Shown here: piece by piece, positions 12,101-24,100 of the stretch
Numbering within the stretch: the stretch's first letter is position 1
Layout of the letters: each line of letters opens with the position of its first letter
Source: Pegoplata infirma
Taxonomy: Eukaryota > Arthropoda > Insecta > Diptera > Anthomyiidae
Length of the DNA stretch: 64,000 nucleotides
Direction: 5' to 3'
Assembly: GCA_963921195.1 (NCBI GenBank)
Contig: OY992538.1
Span: 9,510,330 to 9,574,329, forward strand
Translations under genes and position numbers: made by a program
The notes under the pieces: generated by a model
Told to the model about the DNA's origin: nothing
The model's database searches: none
What the model saw: only the letters and a program-made list of their open reading frames with translations

Positions 12101-15100
12101 AAACCGAATTCCGGCTAAAGGCCAGAGGGAACGAAATTTGAACGGACATCCAAAATAAACGAACAAAACGTTATGATGATTCTAACAAATGACCAAAATG
12201 ACATTAAATGTAAAGGAATGAAGTAGTACATCCGTTGATGAGGCCATACCACGTCAGATTAAAAGAGAACGAAGAAGCTCGTAAACGAATTTTCGAAAAA
12301 ACAGGAAAGATTTCTCGAACATCTATTGTTTTAAAAAATTCTTAATTGTAACTAGATTTGGTTTCATTTGAAATAAATTTTGTCAAAATTTGTTAAAAAA
12401 ATTTTTTTAAAAATTTTCTGATTCATCGAAAAAATTCTTGTTGTTGTAAATTTAACCGAAGAAATTTTGTCAAACCTGAATTATAAATCTAGATAAATTT
12501 GGAGGATCGCACATTTTCAATATTAAATTTCTATGCCCATCATTTTAGGAGATAAAAAAGCAGCGTTTGAAAGGCTACGTTAGCTACCCGTTTTTTTGCT
12601 TTTGCTTTTCATATCACTTCAAACAATTTCAATATTATAAGTTATAGCTTTTGTTAACTTTTCTTTTTTGTGTTTGCTTAAACTACAACAACATGAAAAA
12701 AACAAAAACTCTAAACAGAGCAGTAGCGGAAAACAAATTTTATTGTTGTAGCCTACAAATATACTACAGTAGTATATTTGTAGGCTACAAATATACTACA
12801 GTAGTATATTTGTAGGCTACAGTATTACTACAGTATTACTACAGTATTACTACCTTCACATTGTAAACAAATGTAGCAATATAAAAACGTGATCATATTA
12901 AAAATTTCGTTAAGATGGTGTAAAATGAATACACATCGAAAAAAGAATAATAATAAAATTCTTTTAATTTTGGTCAAAAAAATATATAAAAATTTGGAAT
13001 TTTGTCGAATTTTTCGATATTTTCGAATATGTACGCAATTTTAATATTATCGGTCTAGACGCTCAGAAGTTATGAGCAAAACCGTGACATTAACATTGGG
13101 TTAGAGATGGGCGCTGGTCACGTGATTTGCGTGATTCACGTGAATCACGCGTGAGCGATTTTCATTTCAATCACGTGATTGTGAGTGAGTGTGAGCTGAA
13201 AAAAAATCTGAGTGAGTGAGCCATTTATTTTTTGCGTGAGTTTGCGTGATTAGATTTTTAGATTAGCCCATTTTTTTACTTTTTGTAAAAAAAAATTTTT
13301 GGAGTTTTTTTTTTGGTAAGAAAATTTTATTGCGTGAGTAGATTTTGCGTGACTCACGCGTGAGCGTGATTGAATCTGATGTGAGTAAGATTTTAATTAC
13401 TCACGTGAATAGTGAGTGAGCGTGAATAAAAAAAAATTGCGTGAGTGATTCGATTATTTTTGCGTGAGCGTGAGTGAGTGTGAGTCAAAATCCACTCACG
13501 CACCCATCTCTACATTGGGTTTTTCGAAAATTCACGTGTTGAAAAATACACAAACATGGTATGAATTAGACATGGGCGAGTGAGTGATTTTTGACTCACA
13601 CTCACTCACGCTAACGACAGGAATTTTTGAATCACGCACACTCACTCACGAGCAAATTTTTTCTACTCACACTCACAATCACGTGAGTAAATTTAATACA
13701 ACTCACACTCACGTGCACTCACTCAAGCTTCACTCACACTCACGTTGACTCACACTCACGAAACTCTTATTGATACAAAAAAAAGTTAAAAACTAAAATT
13801 TGAAAAATCTTTTAAAATTTTCAACAAAATTTAAAGTTCAGCGTAACTTAAAAAATCGACTCACGCACACTCACTCACGCAATTTCTTTCTCAGCTCACA
13901 CTCACTAAAATTGACTTTAGTCACACTCAAGCGTGGTCACGCGTGAATCAAGCGTTATATTTCCTGCTCTCAACATGGTTTTATGTCAGGTAGATCAACT
14001 ACTACTAATTTAGCAGTTTTTACCCAATATTGCGTGTCATCTTTAGAAAAAGGAGCTCAAATTGATTCGATTTACACTGATTTTGCCAAGGCTTTTGATC
14101 GTGTTTCGCATGAATTACTGTTATTGAAACTTTCTAAAATTGGATTTCATTCCCAAATGTTAAGTTGGTTTAAGTACTACTTAACTGGTAGATATTGCTC
14201 AGTCTCCATTGATGGGGTTTGTTCAGATCTTTTTATTCCGACTTCTGGTATACCTAACCTGACCAACTGTTTTTGACTGAAAAGCGGGATGGAAAGGTTG
14301 AAAAAGCGGGATTTTGACCTAAAAAGCGGGACCCTTCAATTAGCGATAGTGAATATATATTAGTTTGTCATTCCGCTTGTAACTGGTCGGAAATAGGTCC
14401 TACACCGAAAAAAATCCATGCAACATTTTACGAAAAAAAGTTTCGTACTTTTTATTTTCGTAAAATACACGAAAGTTGACTACATATTACGAAAAACTTT
14501 AGCACTGAATTTCGCATTTTTACGAAAGTAACGAAAATATTTTTTTCGTAATATTTACGAATGTTGACTACATATTACGAAAAAATTGTTGTAAAAACTT
14601 TTGTAATTTTACGAAAGTAACGAAAAAAGAATGTAAATGATTCTTTCGTAAAATATACGAATGTTGATTGCATATTACAAAAAAAAGTGTACAGACTTTC
14701 GTATTTTTACGAAAATAATTCGTAAGAACTTCTTTCGTAAAATATACGAAAGAGGACTTTATATCACGAAAAAAAATAATCAAGAATTTTGAAATTTTAC
14801 AAAACTAATGAAAAAAGAAGAAAGATTTGAAGGGCTTATTGCAAAAACTTGATAAGCAACATTTTATTTTTGGTGTTTTCCGCCTTCTACTGATGTTTTA
14901 TTGACAGATTTTTGGCAGAAGTTTTGCTTAAGCCCTTCGTACAAGTATCTTGAGTATAAAAGTTCTTTAAAAGATCTATTTTTATTATAATTTCAAACGT
15001 TTTTTGGCAAAAACCACCATAAAATGAAATGCTGCTTATCGAGTTTTTACAACAAGCCCTTCAAATCTTTAAATGCATGCTTAAAGGGTGTTTTTATGCC

Positions 15101-18100
15101 CTCCAACTACAGTATTGGGGTATAATAAAAAAAAATATCGGTCGGGGACCCCATAAAGTATATGTTTTATTGATCCATGATAAATTCTAAGGCATTCTAT
15201 TAATGTCCGTCTATATAAAACACGGATACCACGGAACAAGTCTTGTGGTCATCAGCAGGTTAAGTTCGTATGTGGGCAAAAAAACTCAATTTTTTTAAAG
15301 TGTTTTTTGTTGTTTTGTTAAACAAATGAAACATTTTTATGTCAAAAAAAATTTAAAGTAATGAGCTTCGTCCCAGGGGATTAGAAAATGCCTTGTGGTC
15401 GTGGGTATAAAGAAATAATTTCAATAATGATAACTCTGATATTTTTTTTTTAATATTTGGGGTAATAAAAATTCGGCACAGCCGACTTAAAAGCTCTCTC
15501 TTGGTTTTGATTTATTTTAAGGCTCAATTAAAATTTGAGGCTAATCGGATCAAATAAAATTTGAGGCTTGATGATATAAGTTTTTTTTTACATGTGGGAA
15601 GGTGGTCCTCCAAAAAAATCATCTCAACATATCATCATAAGTTCTTGTAGTGTGAACGTAGCCTAAAACAAAATCACTGTAAATAATGAATGAAATCTTA
15701 TAAGTCTTTGTTAAAAAGAAACAATTAATTGCTTGGAAATGTTGCTGTCAAAACGTTGAAAACGTTGTTCTTATTCTCAAACAAGAATTTTTACATGTAA
15801 TTTCATTAATTTAAGGATTTTTTTTTTTTACCAAAAAATTTTCGTAAAAATAAAAATAGTTCGTTTATTTTACGAAATAATTTCGTAAAACAAAAATAAA
15901 AAATCGTTTATTTTACGAAAATTTTCGTAAAACACAAAAATTTATTGCGTTTATTTTACGAAATTTTTTTGTAAAATACAAAAACAATATCGTTTATTTT
16001 ACGAAACAATTTTGTGCATTTCGTACATTGTACGCAAGAATTTCGTGGTGCGAATCAACGAAATTTTTCGTACAATGTACGAACGTTTTCGTACATATAA
16101 GGCAGGAATTTTTTTCGGTGTAGGATTCCATAAAGTATATAAATTAATGATTTTCAATCGTATTTAAGTCGACATAGCGATATCCGTCCGTCTTTCTGAC
16201 TGTATGTCTGTTGAAAATATTCTTGCTTTCGAAAGATTTAAAGCGATGTCATGCGAAAATTGCACAATTTTGTTTTTTGCTACATCAATTTTAAATTTGG
16301 AAAATTTACACATACATAGTTCCGAATTTTTTCTAGAAACATATAATGCCAATCGATAGCCCATATAAAACTCTATAAATAAATGTGTTTCGAAAATTGC
16401 AGAATTGTTGAATTACCGTTGAAAACATTAAATAAAATGCGATTTCATGCAAAAATTGGTCAATTTTACTATAACACAATTTTAGAAGTAATTTCCTTTA
16501 CATTTTTTTAACACGGTAAAAAATTCTAAATGTTACCGTATTTATATGATCAAAAATAAATAAAAACAAGTAGAAGAGTTAAATTCGCCTTGGCCGAATC
16601 TGAAAATACCCTCCACAGTGCCCTTTTTAAGTGATAGTAAATTTTCTAACGTGAAAAAATAACATTTTTAATTAGAAATATTTTATTTTGTGTAAAAAAA
16701 TTTTTTTAAGTAATTTTTGAAAAAAAAAAAATAATTTACAAAATTTTTTTTTGAGTGTAAAATTTTTTTTGAGTGTAAAATTTTTTTCGAGTGTATTTTT
16801 TGTTTTTTTAGTGTAGACATATTTTTGAGTGACAAAAATACGTTCTAAAATATTTGTGACATACCAATGTTTTTAAAACATGTTTAATGGGTTTTCAACA
16901 CGTGAATTTAAGGTGAAACTAATCTGATATTCACGGTTTTGCTAATAACTGGACTGATTTTGCCAGGCCTGGGGAACGACAAATATATATGCCCTGCTTC
17001 AGCATCCTTAGATCTGCCTGTCGAAAGTTAGTTTTTTTATCTCGTAAATTCACGAAAAACCCTTGCCGAAATTCAGTCTTTTGCTCATAACTTTTGAACC
17101 ACTGGACCGATTTTGCTGGATTGCAATACCATGTTTTTTTTTTTTTTTTACTTTGAGCCAACACTCAGGGGATGCCCCCTACTAATGCAGTGCATTGTGT
17201 TGGTATTAGGAAAATAGGTTATGAGGAGGAGGAAAGAGGGAGTAGTGTTTGTGGACGTTTAGTTTAAACTTTTCCAAATCGTAGTTGACTGGGAAGATTT
17301 CTGCGGGGAGTGAATTCCACATACGACTAGTTCGACTGAGAAACGAATTCTCTCTGTAATGCGTTGTGCGATTCATTGGGCTATCGACAACAAACGGATG
17401 TGATCTACTGGATTGACGAGTATTGCGAACGTACACCCGAGTCTCGGGGATAAGTTCACTTATCTCAGCAGAGCACTTACCATGGTAATATCGGTAGAAC
17501 AATGACGCACAACCCACGTTCCGACGATGCTCCAATGAATCAATAGAGGATCATGAATATACAATATACTTTTTGGGGTCCTGGACCAATATCTCGAGGT
17601 GTTACAAACGGAATGGCAAACTTATATATACCCTCTATCACTAGAGTGGATGGTATAAAAACTACAGAACAATCTTACTCAAAGTATTATTTAAAAAATT
17701 ATAAATTGTACTTTACTATTCTAAATGTCAAAAAGCGGGATAAAGCGGGATGAAGCGGGACTTTTGCTTAAAAAGCGGGATGGAAAATCAAGGCGGGATG
17801 AGACTTCAAAAAGCGGGATAATCCCGCCAAAAGCGGGATGGTTGGTCAGGTTAGGTATACCTCAAGGTAGTATCCTTGGGCCCCTACTTTTTAATCTTTT
17901 TATTAATGATATAGCTCATTGTTTTCAAAACAGCAATTTCCTATTATACGCGGATGACCTTAAAATTTTTAAGGAAATCTTAACCGCTGGCGACGCTCTC
18001 GATTTACAGGACGATTTAAATAGAGTTGTTTTGTGGTCGGAGCAAAATGGCCTCCCTTTTAATGTTGAAAAATGCCGTTATATGACTTTTAATAGATGTC

Positions 18101-21100
18101 GTCATCCTTTTTTAGCCCAATATTCAATAAAGGGCCAAATTTTATCTTTAGTAGATGAAATTTTAGATTTAGGTGTAGTTTTTGATTCTAAACTTGTTTT
18201 TAGCAATCATTTGAATTACATTGTTCCTAAGGCTTATTCACTCCTGTGTTTTATTCGTCGGAATACTGGGAATCTTTTTGATTATTTTTCTAAAAAGGTT
18301 TTATTTATATCGTTTGTCCGTTCAAGATTAGAGTATGCTTCATTTATTTGGAGTCCAAATGCTGTTACTCACATAAATCGTGTTGAAAAAATTCAAAGTA
18401 AATTCTTAAAATTTACCTTTTCTTTTATTAGTTTCTCTGTCCCTCTTACATCATATGAACATAGGTGTTGTTGGATGTCTCTTAAATCATTAGAGGCAAG
18501 AAGGAAAATTTTCTCATTAACATTTTTACATGGGATTATTTCTGGTACGATAGATTGTCCTGATCTTCTGCATTTAATTCAAATTTTGGTTCCGCAAAGA
18601 GCTTTAAGAAAATTTAATTTTTTTCATATTGCTGTTCATAGAACAGAATATGGACTAAATGAGCCATTTACAAAATCTATGAGGTTATTTAATAGTCTTT
18701 GTTTTCATTTAGATTTAAGTGTTTCTAATTTAGATTTTAAAAATCAAATAAATAAATTGTTATAATTTTATTTTAGTATTATGTTTGCTAGTCTGTAAGG
18801 TTCTTCCATAGACTCAATAAAGAAATAATAATAATAATAATCTGCTCATGTGCCCATCTCTACTTTTAATGACAAGAGTACACCACAACAATGTTTGCCA
18901 AAGTTTTTTTTTTTTGATACACACAAAAAAATATTTTACCAATAACTTGGGAGGATATGCGTTTTTAAAGTTTTTTACATAAATTATGAAAAATTTTGTA
19001 ACATTTTACCAAGTTTTTGCATAATTTTGGTTAAGGTTTGTAAAATTACACAAGGTTAAATACTCTTATGAATATTTTCTAAACTTTTATCAGAAACAAG
19101 CAAAAACTTGGTAAAATGATGCTATTTTTTGCATAATATATGCAAAAAACTTTAAAAACGCATATCCTCCCAAGTACTTGGTAAAAATTTTTTTGTGTGT
19201 AAGTTGAATTATAATGTTACATTAAAACAATCCAACCCTATTCTTTATACACATTAAAATTAAACAGTTATGTTAAACAAGATAAGTGTGTGTGTTATAG
19301 TTTTATTAAATTTTCTCTTTGTAGGCTACAAAAACAATATTTGTAGGCTACCAAAAATAATTTGTAGGCTACAGGTAGGCTACCAAAAAAAATTTGTAGG
19401 CTACTTGTAGGCTACACAATTCTAATGTTTTTGTTTTATTTGCTACTTATTCATTTTTAAAAACAATCGTAAGCTCTCGCTACAAAAACAGAAATGTGCA
19501 AGTATTAGTAGTTATAGCAATTGAATGATTTACATATTGTTTGTTTTTAAAACTACACATATCGTAAATTTTGGTTGTTTAAGCTACTTTCCTCGTAGTA
19601 ATTTAAACACTGTAAAAAAGTACCAATGTATATTTTTCTGCCGGAGGATTATAAGTTTTTTAGAATATTTTGTTCCGATGAAGGATCTAACATTTTAAAA
19701 GTCAAGTTTTTATGACCATTATTTCATGAGATCTAAAAATAACTAATTTAAATTTTTGAACCCTCTTACATTCGAAACTTTTTTAAAGTTATTTTGGCAG
19801 AATGATTTTTTGAACCTACGTTCCACATTTCAAGTTTCTAAAAGTATGACTTCTGGAAATATAAAAAAAACCTAAGTATATTTTTTACCTATTTTTAAGA
19901 CCTTAAAATCGGAGTTTTCAAAAACCCAGCCTGAGTGGATGTATTTTTTTAAGCTGGCTTGGGATAGGCGATGCCGTAATCGCCATTTCAACTAAAAACT
20001 TACCTAAAAAGACTTTGCGGCTCCAATTTCGATTTTTCTAGCCTAGCTTGCAAAGCTCTAGCTTCCTCTACAATCGATAACATTTGCAATTCCTCCCGTC
20101 CCAAAGCATATTCCAATTCGGCTTGTCGTATTCTCACATCTATATTACTGTAAATATAAGAATTTTTATAAAATCTTATCTTATCAAAAATTTTCAGCAA
20201 AACTCACTCTGTTATATCAAGTTTTTCCAAAGCACTTTTTAAATTTCGTATTTTTATCCTTTTATTTTCAGCTTCGGTTTTTATTTTTTGTAACTTTTGC
20301 TCGGCTGCCGGTTTATCCGCTTCATTCAGGGGTGGGCCACAGGGACGTGGTAGTTTTCCCAAACACAATTGTATGCGTAGATTTTGTATAACCGTCTCAC
20401 GATCTTGTAAAGCAGAACGTAATTCTTTGGATTCATTGCGGTTCGAACGTGAAGATAATGTGCCTCCCAAAGAGGCACCCTTTCGTCTACGTCCAGTGGT
20501 TGCACAATGGGGTATACTCGAACTAAGATTTGTATCAATATTGGTTAAAGCTTTGGTATTAAGATTGTCATGTAGTAAACTATATTTGGTAGATGAATTA
20601 TTGTTGCAACCTTTGGGATTTAATATAGTCTGAAATGGGAGAAATGATAGTTAATTTAAATATTTGTATGAAATAAAATTAAATAACATTAAGTTTGAAT
20701 ACAAAATTCTTAAATTTATAAGATTTCCAAACATTTTATTTATAAAAAAATATATTTTTAGTAACATTCATTTAATTAATTTGCATGCATTTATGGAATA
20801 GTTGTAATTTATATATTTTTTATTGTTCTTTAGGTATATCAAATACGCCACATTCTCGATTAGCTGGCAAAGATTTATCAATTTTTTTGGGATAAGGCAA
20901 ATTTAAATTATCCATAATCTTAATAAACTCCTCCAGAGATTTAGTTAAACGTGGATTATAATGTTTCTCTTCCCAAACCGAGCTTTCCAGTTGACCTCTG
21001 TAAAAGTTAAAGAAATGTAAAATTAAACAAATAAAAAATTAAATTATATTTTTTTGTTCTTCCTTACTTGTAATCATGAGCTGGATATATGCGATAATTC

Positions 21101-24100
21101 TCCGGTAAAGTAAAGATTTTATTATGAACATTATCATATAAATTTTGGGAATTTCCTTCTTGAAAATCCGTACGACCACAACCTCTTATTAGCAAAGTAT
21201 CACCCGTAAAAATACAACCTTGTTCGTTAATGACATAAGTCATACAGCCACTGGTATGTCCGGGTGTGGCTAAAGATTCTATGGCATGTCTACCAAATTC
21301 CACTTTATCACCTTCGCTGATATGTATGTCGGCTTTAGCGCCACTAGCGGCTGATATCACAGATTCACAGCCGGGTAATAATTGTTTTAACCAACCGCTA
21401 CCGGTAATATGATCTGCATGCATATGGGTGTTAACTAAAAATTTTAAAGAGATAAATATTAGATTTTAAATAATTTTTTTTTAAATTGAAGTTATTCCAC
21501 ACAAAAAAGTGAAAATGAGTTTCAATCACTCAAATGATTATATCAATTACTATTTTAATTGATTTTCCACCTATCACGAAAGTGATAGTATTTATTACTA
21601 AAATTTGTAAAAGTTTCATATTGCTTAAGTGCATTTATTCTCAATTCACGGAAATTTTCGAAATAAAAAAAAAAATGTAATCATATCAATTAAAAAAATT
21701 ATTAAAAACAAAATTGAACTTTTTAAAGTTTTTAATAAAATTTTTTGTGTGTAATTGTACTTTTTAAAATTAGTTTTCTACACTCAAGAAAAAACTGGTT
21801 ATTTTTTTACGAAAAGGTCTGTTTTGGTTACTAACGCGTTACTAAAAAGTAAAGCCATATTACTGAACTGAGAATTTTCTTTAATTTCAGCAAAATTTGA
21901 AAATCCGTTGGAACGGATTTCAGAAAATATAAAAATCATCAGAAAAGTTAAGAAAAACTTAGAAAATATAAGGAATTGTCTAAAAAACTTTAAAAAAGTC
22001 AGAAAAATACAAAAAAATTAAATAAAATTAGTAAAAATGTGAAAAAAATTCTGGAAAATATGAAAATTTTTAGAAAAATTTTGGAAAACTCTGAAAAATT
22101 CAGAAATGTTAAAATATTCGAAAAAAAAATATATGAAAATTTATAGAAACTTTTTGAAAAAATCAGAAAAGTTCAGAGAGAAAAAAAGGCACAGTTCTAG
22201 AAAATTAAAAAAATAAAAAACTCATTATAGAAATCCAGAAAAAAAAATTTAAAAAACAAATTCAGGTAAATTTTTGAAAAGAAAAAAACAAAGAAGGGAT
22301 TTATTTTTTTTATTAAAACAAGTGAGAGTGTTAAATAGATCAGTGCCGATTCTTTTATACACTCAAAAATGTAAACATCACTTAGACATAACTTTTGCCA
22401 CTGTCGGTTTTAAAGGGCCGACGGAATTTTTAAATACGTGGTTTTCCTACACTCAAAAAAAAAAAAACTGTAATGTTAGCAAAAAAAGCTTGTAAACCTA
22501 CAAGAAAATTTGCTGATTTTGAACCCACAATTTTTTTGCTAAAGTTAGCAAAAATGTTTTGCCAATAATTAGTTAACTGAATTTTTTTTTTGTTGAACTT
22601 AGTTCATACACATTTGAGGACCCCATTGGGTTCGGACCCAATAGGTCCAGACCCCGATGGGCATAGACCTAGTTGGGTTCCTTAAAAATCGTCATAGTTT
22701 TTGATCCAAAATTTGTGTCCGTTTCGCTCTACCTTGCTTAGTTTTTGAGATACGTGATTTTAGGGGATCACTGGGGTCTTGAGAATTAAAAAACTCGATA
22801 ACTTCAAAAATATTACTCGGAGAGCTTTTGGATATTTTGCGGTCTTGTTCTACGTGTTGAGAGCTACAAAAATTCTTTTGGACTTTTTGTTGTGTCGGCA
22901 ATATTTACCGAGATATGAGCATTTCAAAATTTTCGGGAATGCTAACTTTTTTGGATCCAAAGTTAGGTCCCATTAGGGTCCACACATGTGAAGAGGACCG
23001 ACGATACTATGGAGATTCTAAGAACCAAAAATGGCCTCCATTTTGCTCTATCTGGATTAGTTTCCGAGATAGCGCCATTTTAAGTGTTCTGAAAATAAAA
23101 GAAAATTTACCATTTATTTTTGCTAATGTTAGCAAAAAATCTTGTAAAAATGTTGTCAACTCAATTTCAAATTTAGCAAAAGAAATTAGTTCAAAGTTTG
23201 TTTAAAATTGCTAATGTGCTAAATGAAGTTTACAAGAATTTTTTGCTAACATGCTAATCTCAACTAAAAATTTGCTAAAAGTTAGCTAACTAGCATTAGC
23301 AAAAAAAAATTAGTAAATCTACTAACGTATTTTTTTGAGTGTACGTTCACGAAATTAAAAAAAAAACTCAAATTTGTTTTCCATTGACTTTTTATAGAGA
23401 TTGAGACAAACTTAAATTTAAACTTAATTCTGGTGCGGGTACACGGGGGAAAAGGAAATACCTCCCCAAACCGGATTTGAAAGAAAAAAAAAAGAGAGGA
23501 AAGGAGAGGGTAAAAAGGAAAGCGAAAAAGAAAAGGAAATAAGCTAAGTATTTTTTTCTATAAAAAATGTTCGAGAATCTACAAATCTTTCTAAAGGAGA
23601 AATGTCTTGGAATATTAGAATTTTTCTATTTGAAAAAATTTTCTATAGGAAAATTTTGAGAATTTTTCTTTAGGAAAAAATACAGAAATTTTCTAAAGGA
23701 TTTATTTGCGAATTTTTCTATAGCAAAACCTTTAGATTTTTTTTTCTAAAGAAAAAAACTGATAACACTACTCTACCCTCAAAAAAAAAAAACTGTAATG
23801 TAAGCAAAAAAACTTGTAAACCTACAAGAAAATTTGCAGATTTTGAACCCACAATTTTGTTGGTAAAGTTAGCAAAAATGTTTTGCCAAAAATTTGTTAA
23901 CTGAAATTTTTTTTATTCAACTTAGTTCATAAACATTTGAGGACCCCATTGGGTTCGGACCCCGAATGGCCTAAACCTAGTTGTGTTCCTTAAAATTCGT
24001 CATAGTTTTTGATCCAAAATTTGTGTCCGTTTCGCTCTACCTTGCTTAGTTTTTGAGATACATACGTGATTTTAGGGGACCACTGGGGTTTTAAGAATTA

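Larger units (their letters stand above)
14403..16120. mobile_element. TA-type element with TTTCGTAAAATACACGAA units
   Basis: Flanked by TA (14401-14402, 16121-16122). Inverted ends CACCGAAAAAAATCCATGC and GCAGGAATTTTTTTCGGTG. The left part (14440-14780) and right part (15840-16090) are tandem TTTCGTAAAATA units separated by AT-rich spacers. It splits a mini-me-like sequence (GGTCCTA|GGATTCCATAAAGTATAT). Confidence 0.8.
14255..17853 (+). mobile_element. hAT-like element with AAAGCGGGA arrays inserted in the RT frame
   Basis: Perfect 13-bp inverted ends TAACCTGACCAAC / GTTGGTCAGGTTA, flanked by the palindromic 8-bp duplication GGTATACC (14247-14254, 17854-17861). AAAAGCGGGATGG-type units lie at 14280-14330 and 17732-17840, in the same direction at both ends. 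Its own sequence is only about 280 bp; the rest (about 14340-17665) is later inserts. Confidence 0.85.
13960..18838 (+). pseudogene. 5'-truncated LINE, reverse transcriptase ORF split by a transposon
   Basis: Part one (to 14254) reads [31 protein letters not shown] and ends TSGIP. Part two (from 17862) resumes [17 protein letters not shown], then the catalytic YADD ([13 protein letters not shown]) and runs open to a TAA at 18765. The two parts form one reading frame, broken only by the insert at 14255-17853. The 3' end AATAAAGAAATAATAATAAT is a (TAA)n tail of the kind used by I-type LINEs. Endonuclease and ORF1 are absent (5' truncation), so it cannot move itself. Confidence 0.8.
13567..18862 (-). 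mobile_element. hAT-like MITE with CACTCAC arrays, copy 2 (split by LINE)
   Basis: Left end TAGACATGGGCG, right end GTGCCCATCTCTA. The array reads CACTCAC on the plus strand, the reverse of copy 1, and is continuous from 13572 to about 13955. Its last about 20 bp resume at 18842 after the LINE tail. The flanking octamers (GTATGAAT and CTTTTAAT) match only 5 of 8, so the duplication has decayed. Confidence 0.7.
12561..19612. mobile_element. Outer hAT-like element with GTAGGCTAC arrays (host of a deep nest)
   Basis: Perfect 8-bp duplication TAAAAAAG at 12553-12560 and 19613-19620. Ends CAGCGTTTGAAAGG and TTTAAACACTG form a hAT-like inverted repeat (CAGYGTTTRAA). TAGCCTAC/GTAGGCTAC units occur at 12750-12845 on the left and 19322-19410 on the right. 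All sequence between about 12.9 and 18.9 kb is later insertions: two GTGAG-array elements, a LINE, a GCGGGA-array element and more. Lies in PDZ intron 3. Confidence 0.75.

Noticed and set aside
12745..12852. tRNA or structured RNA suggested by strong palindromes
   Set aside because: No cloverleaf or A/B box found. The units are tandem copies of a transposon subterminal motif.
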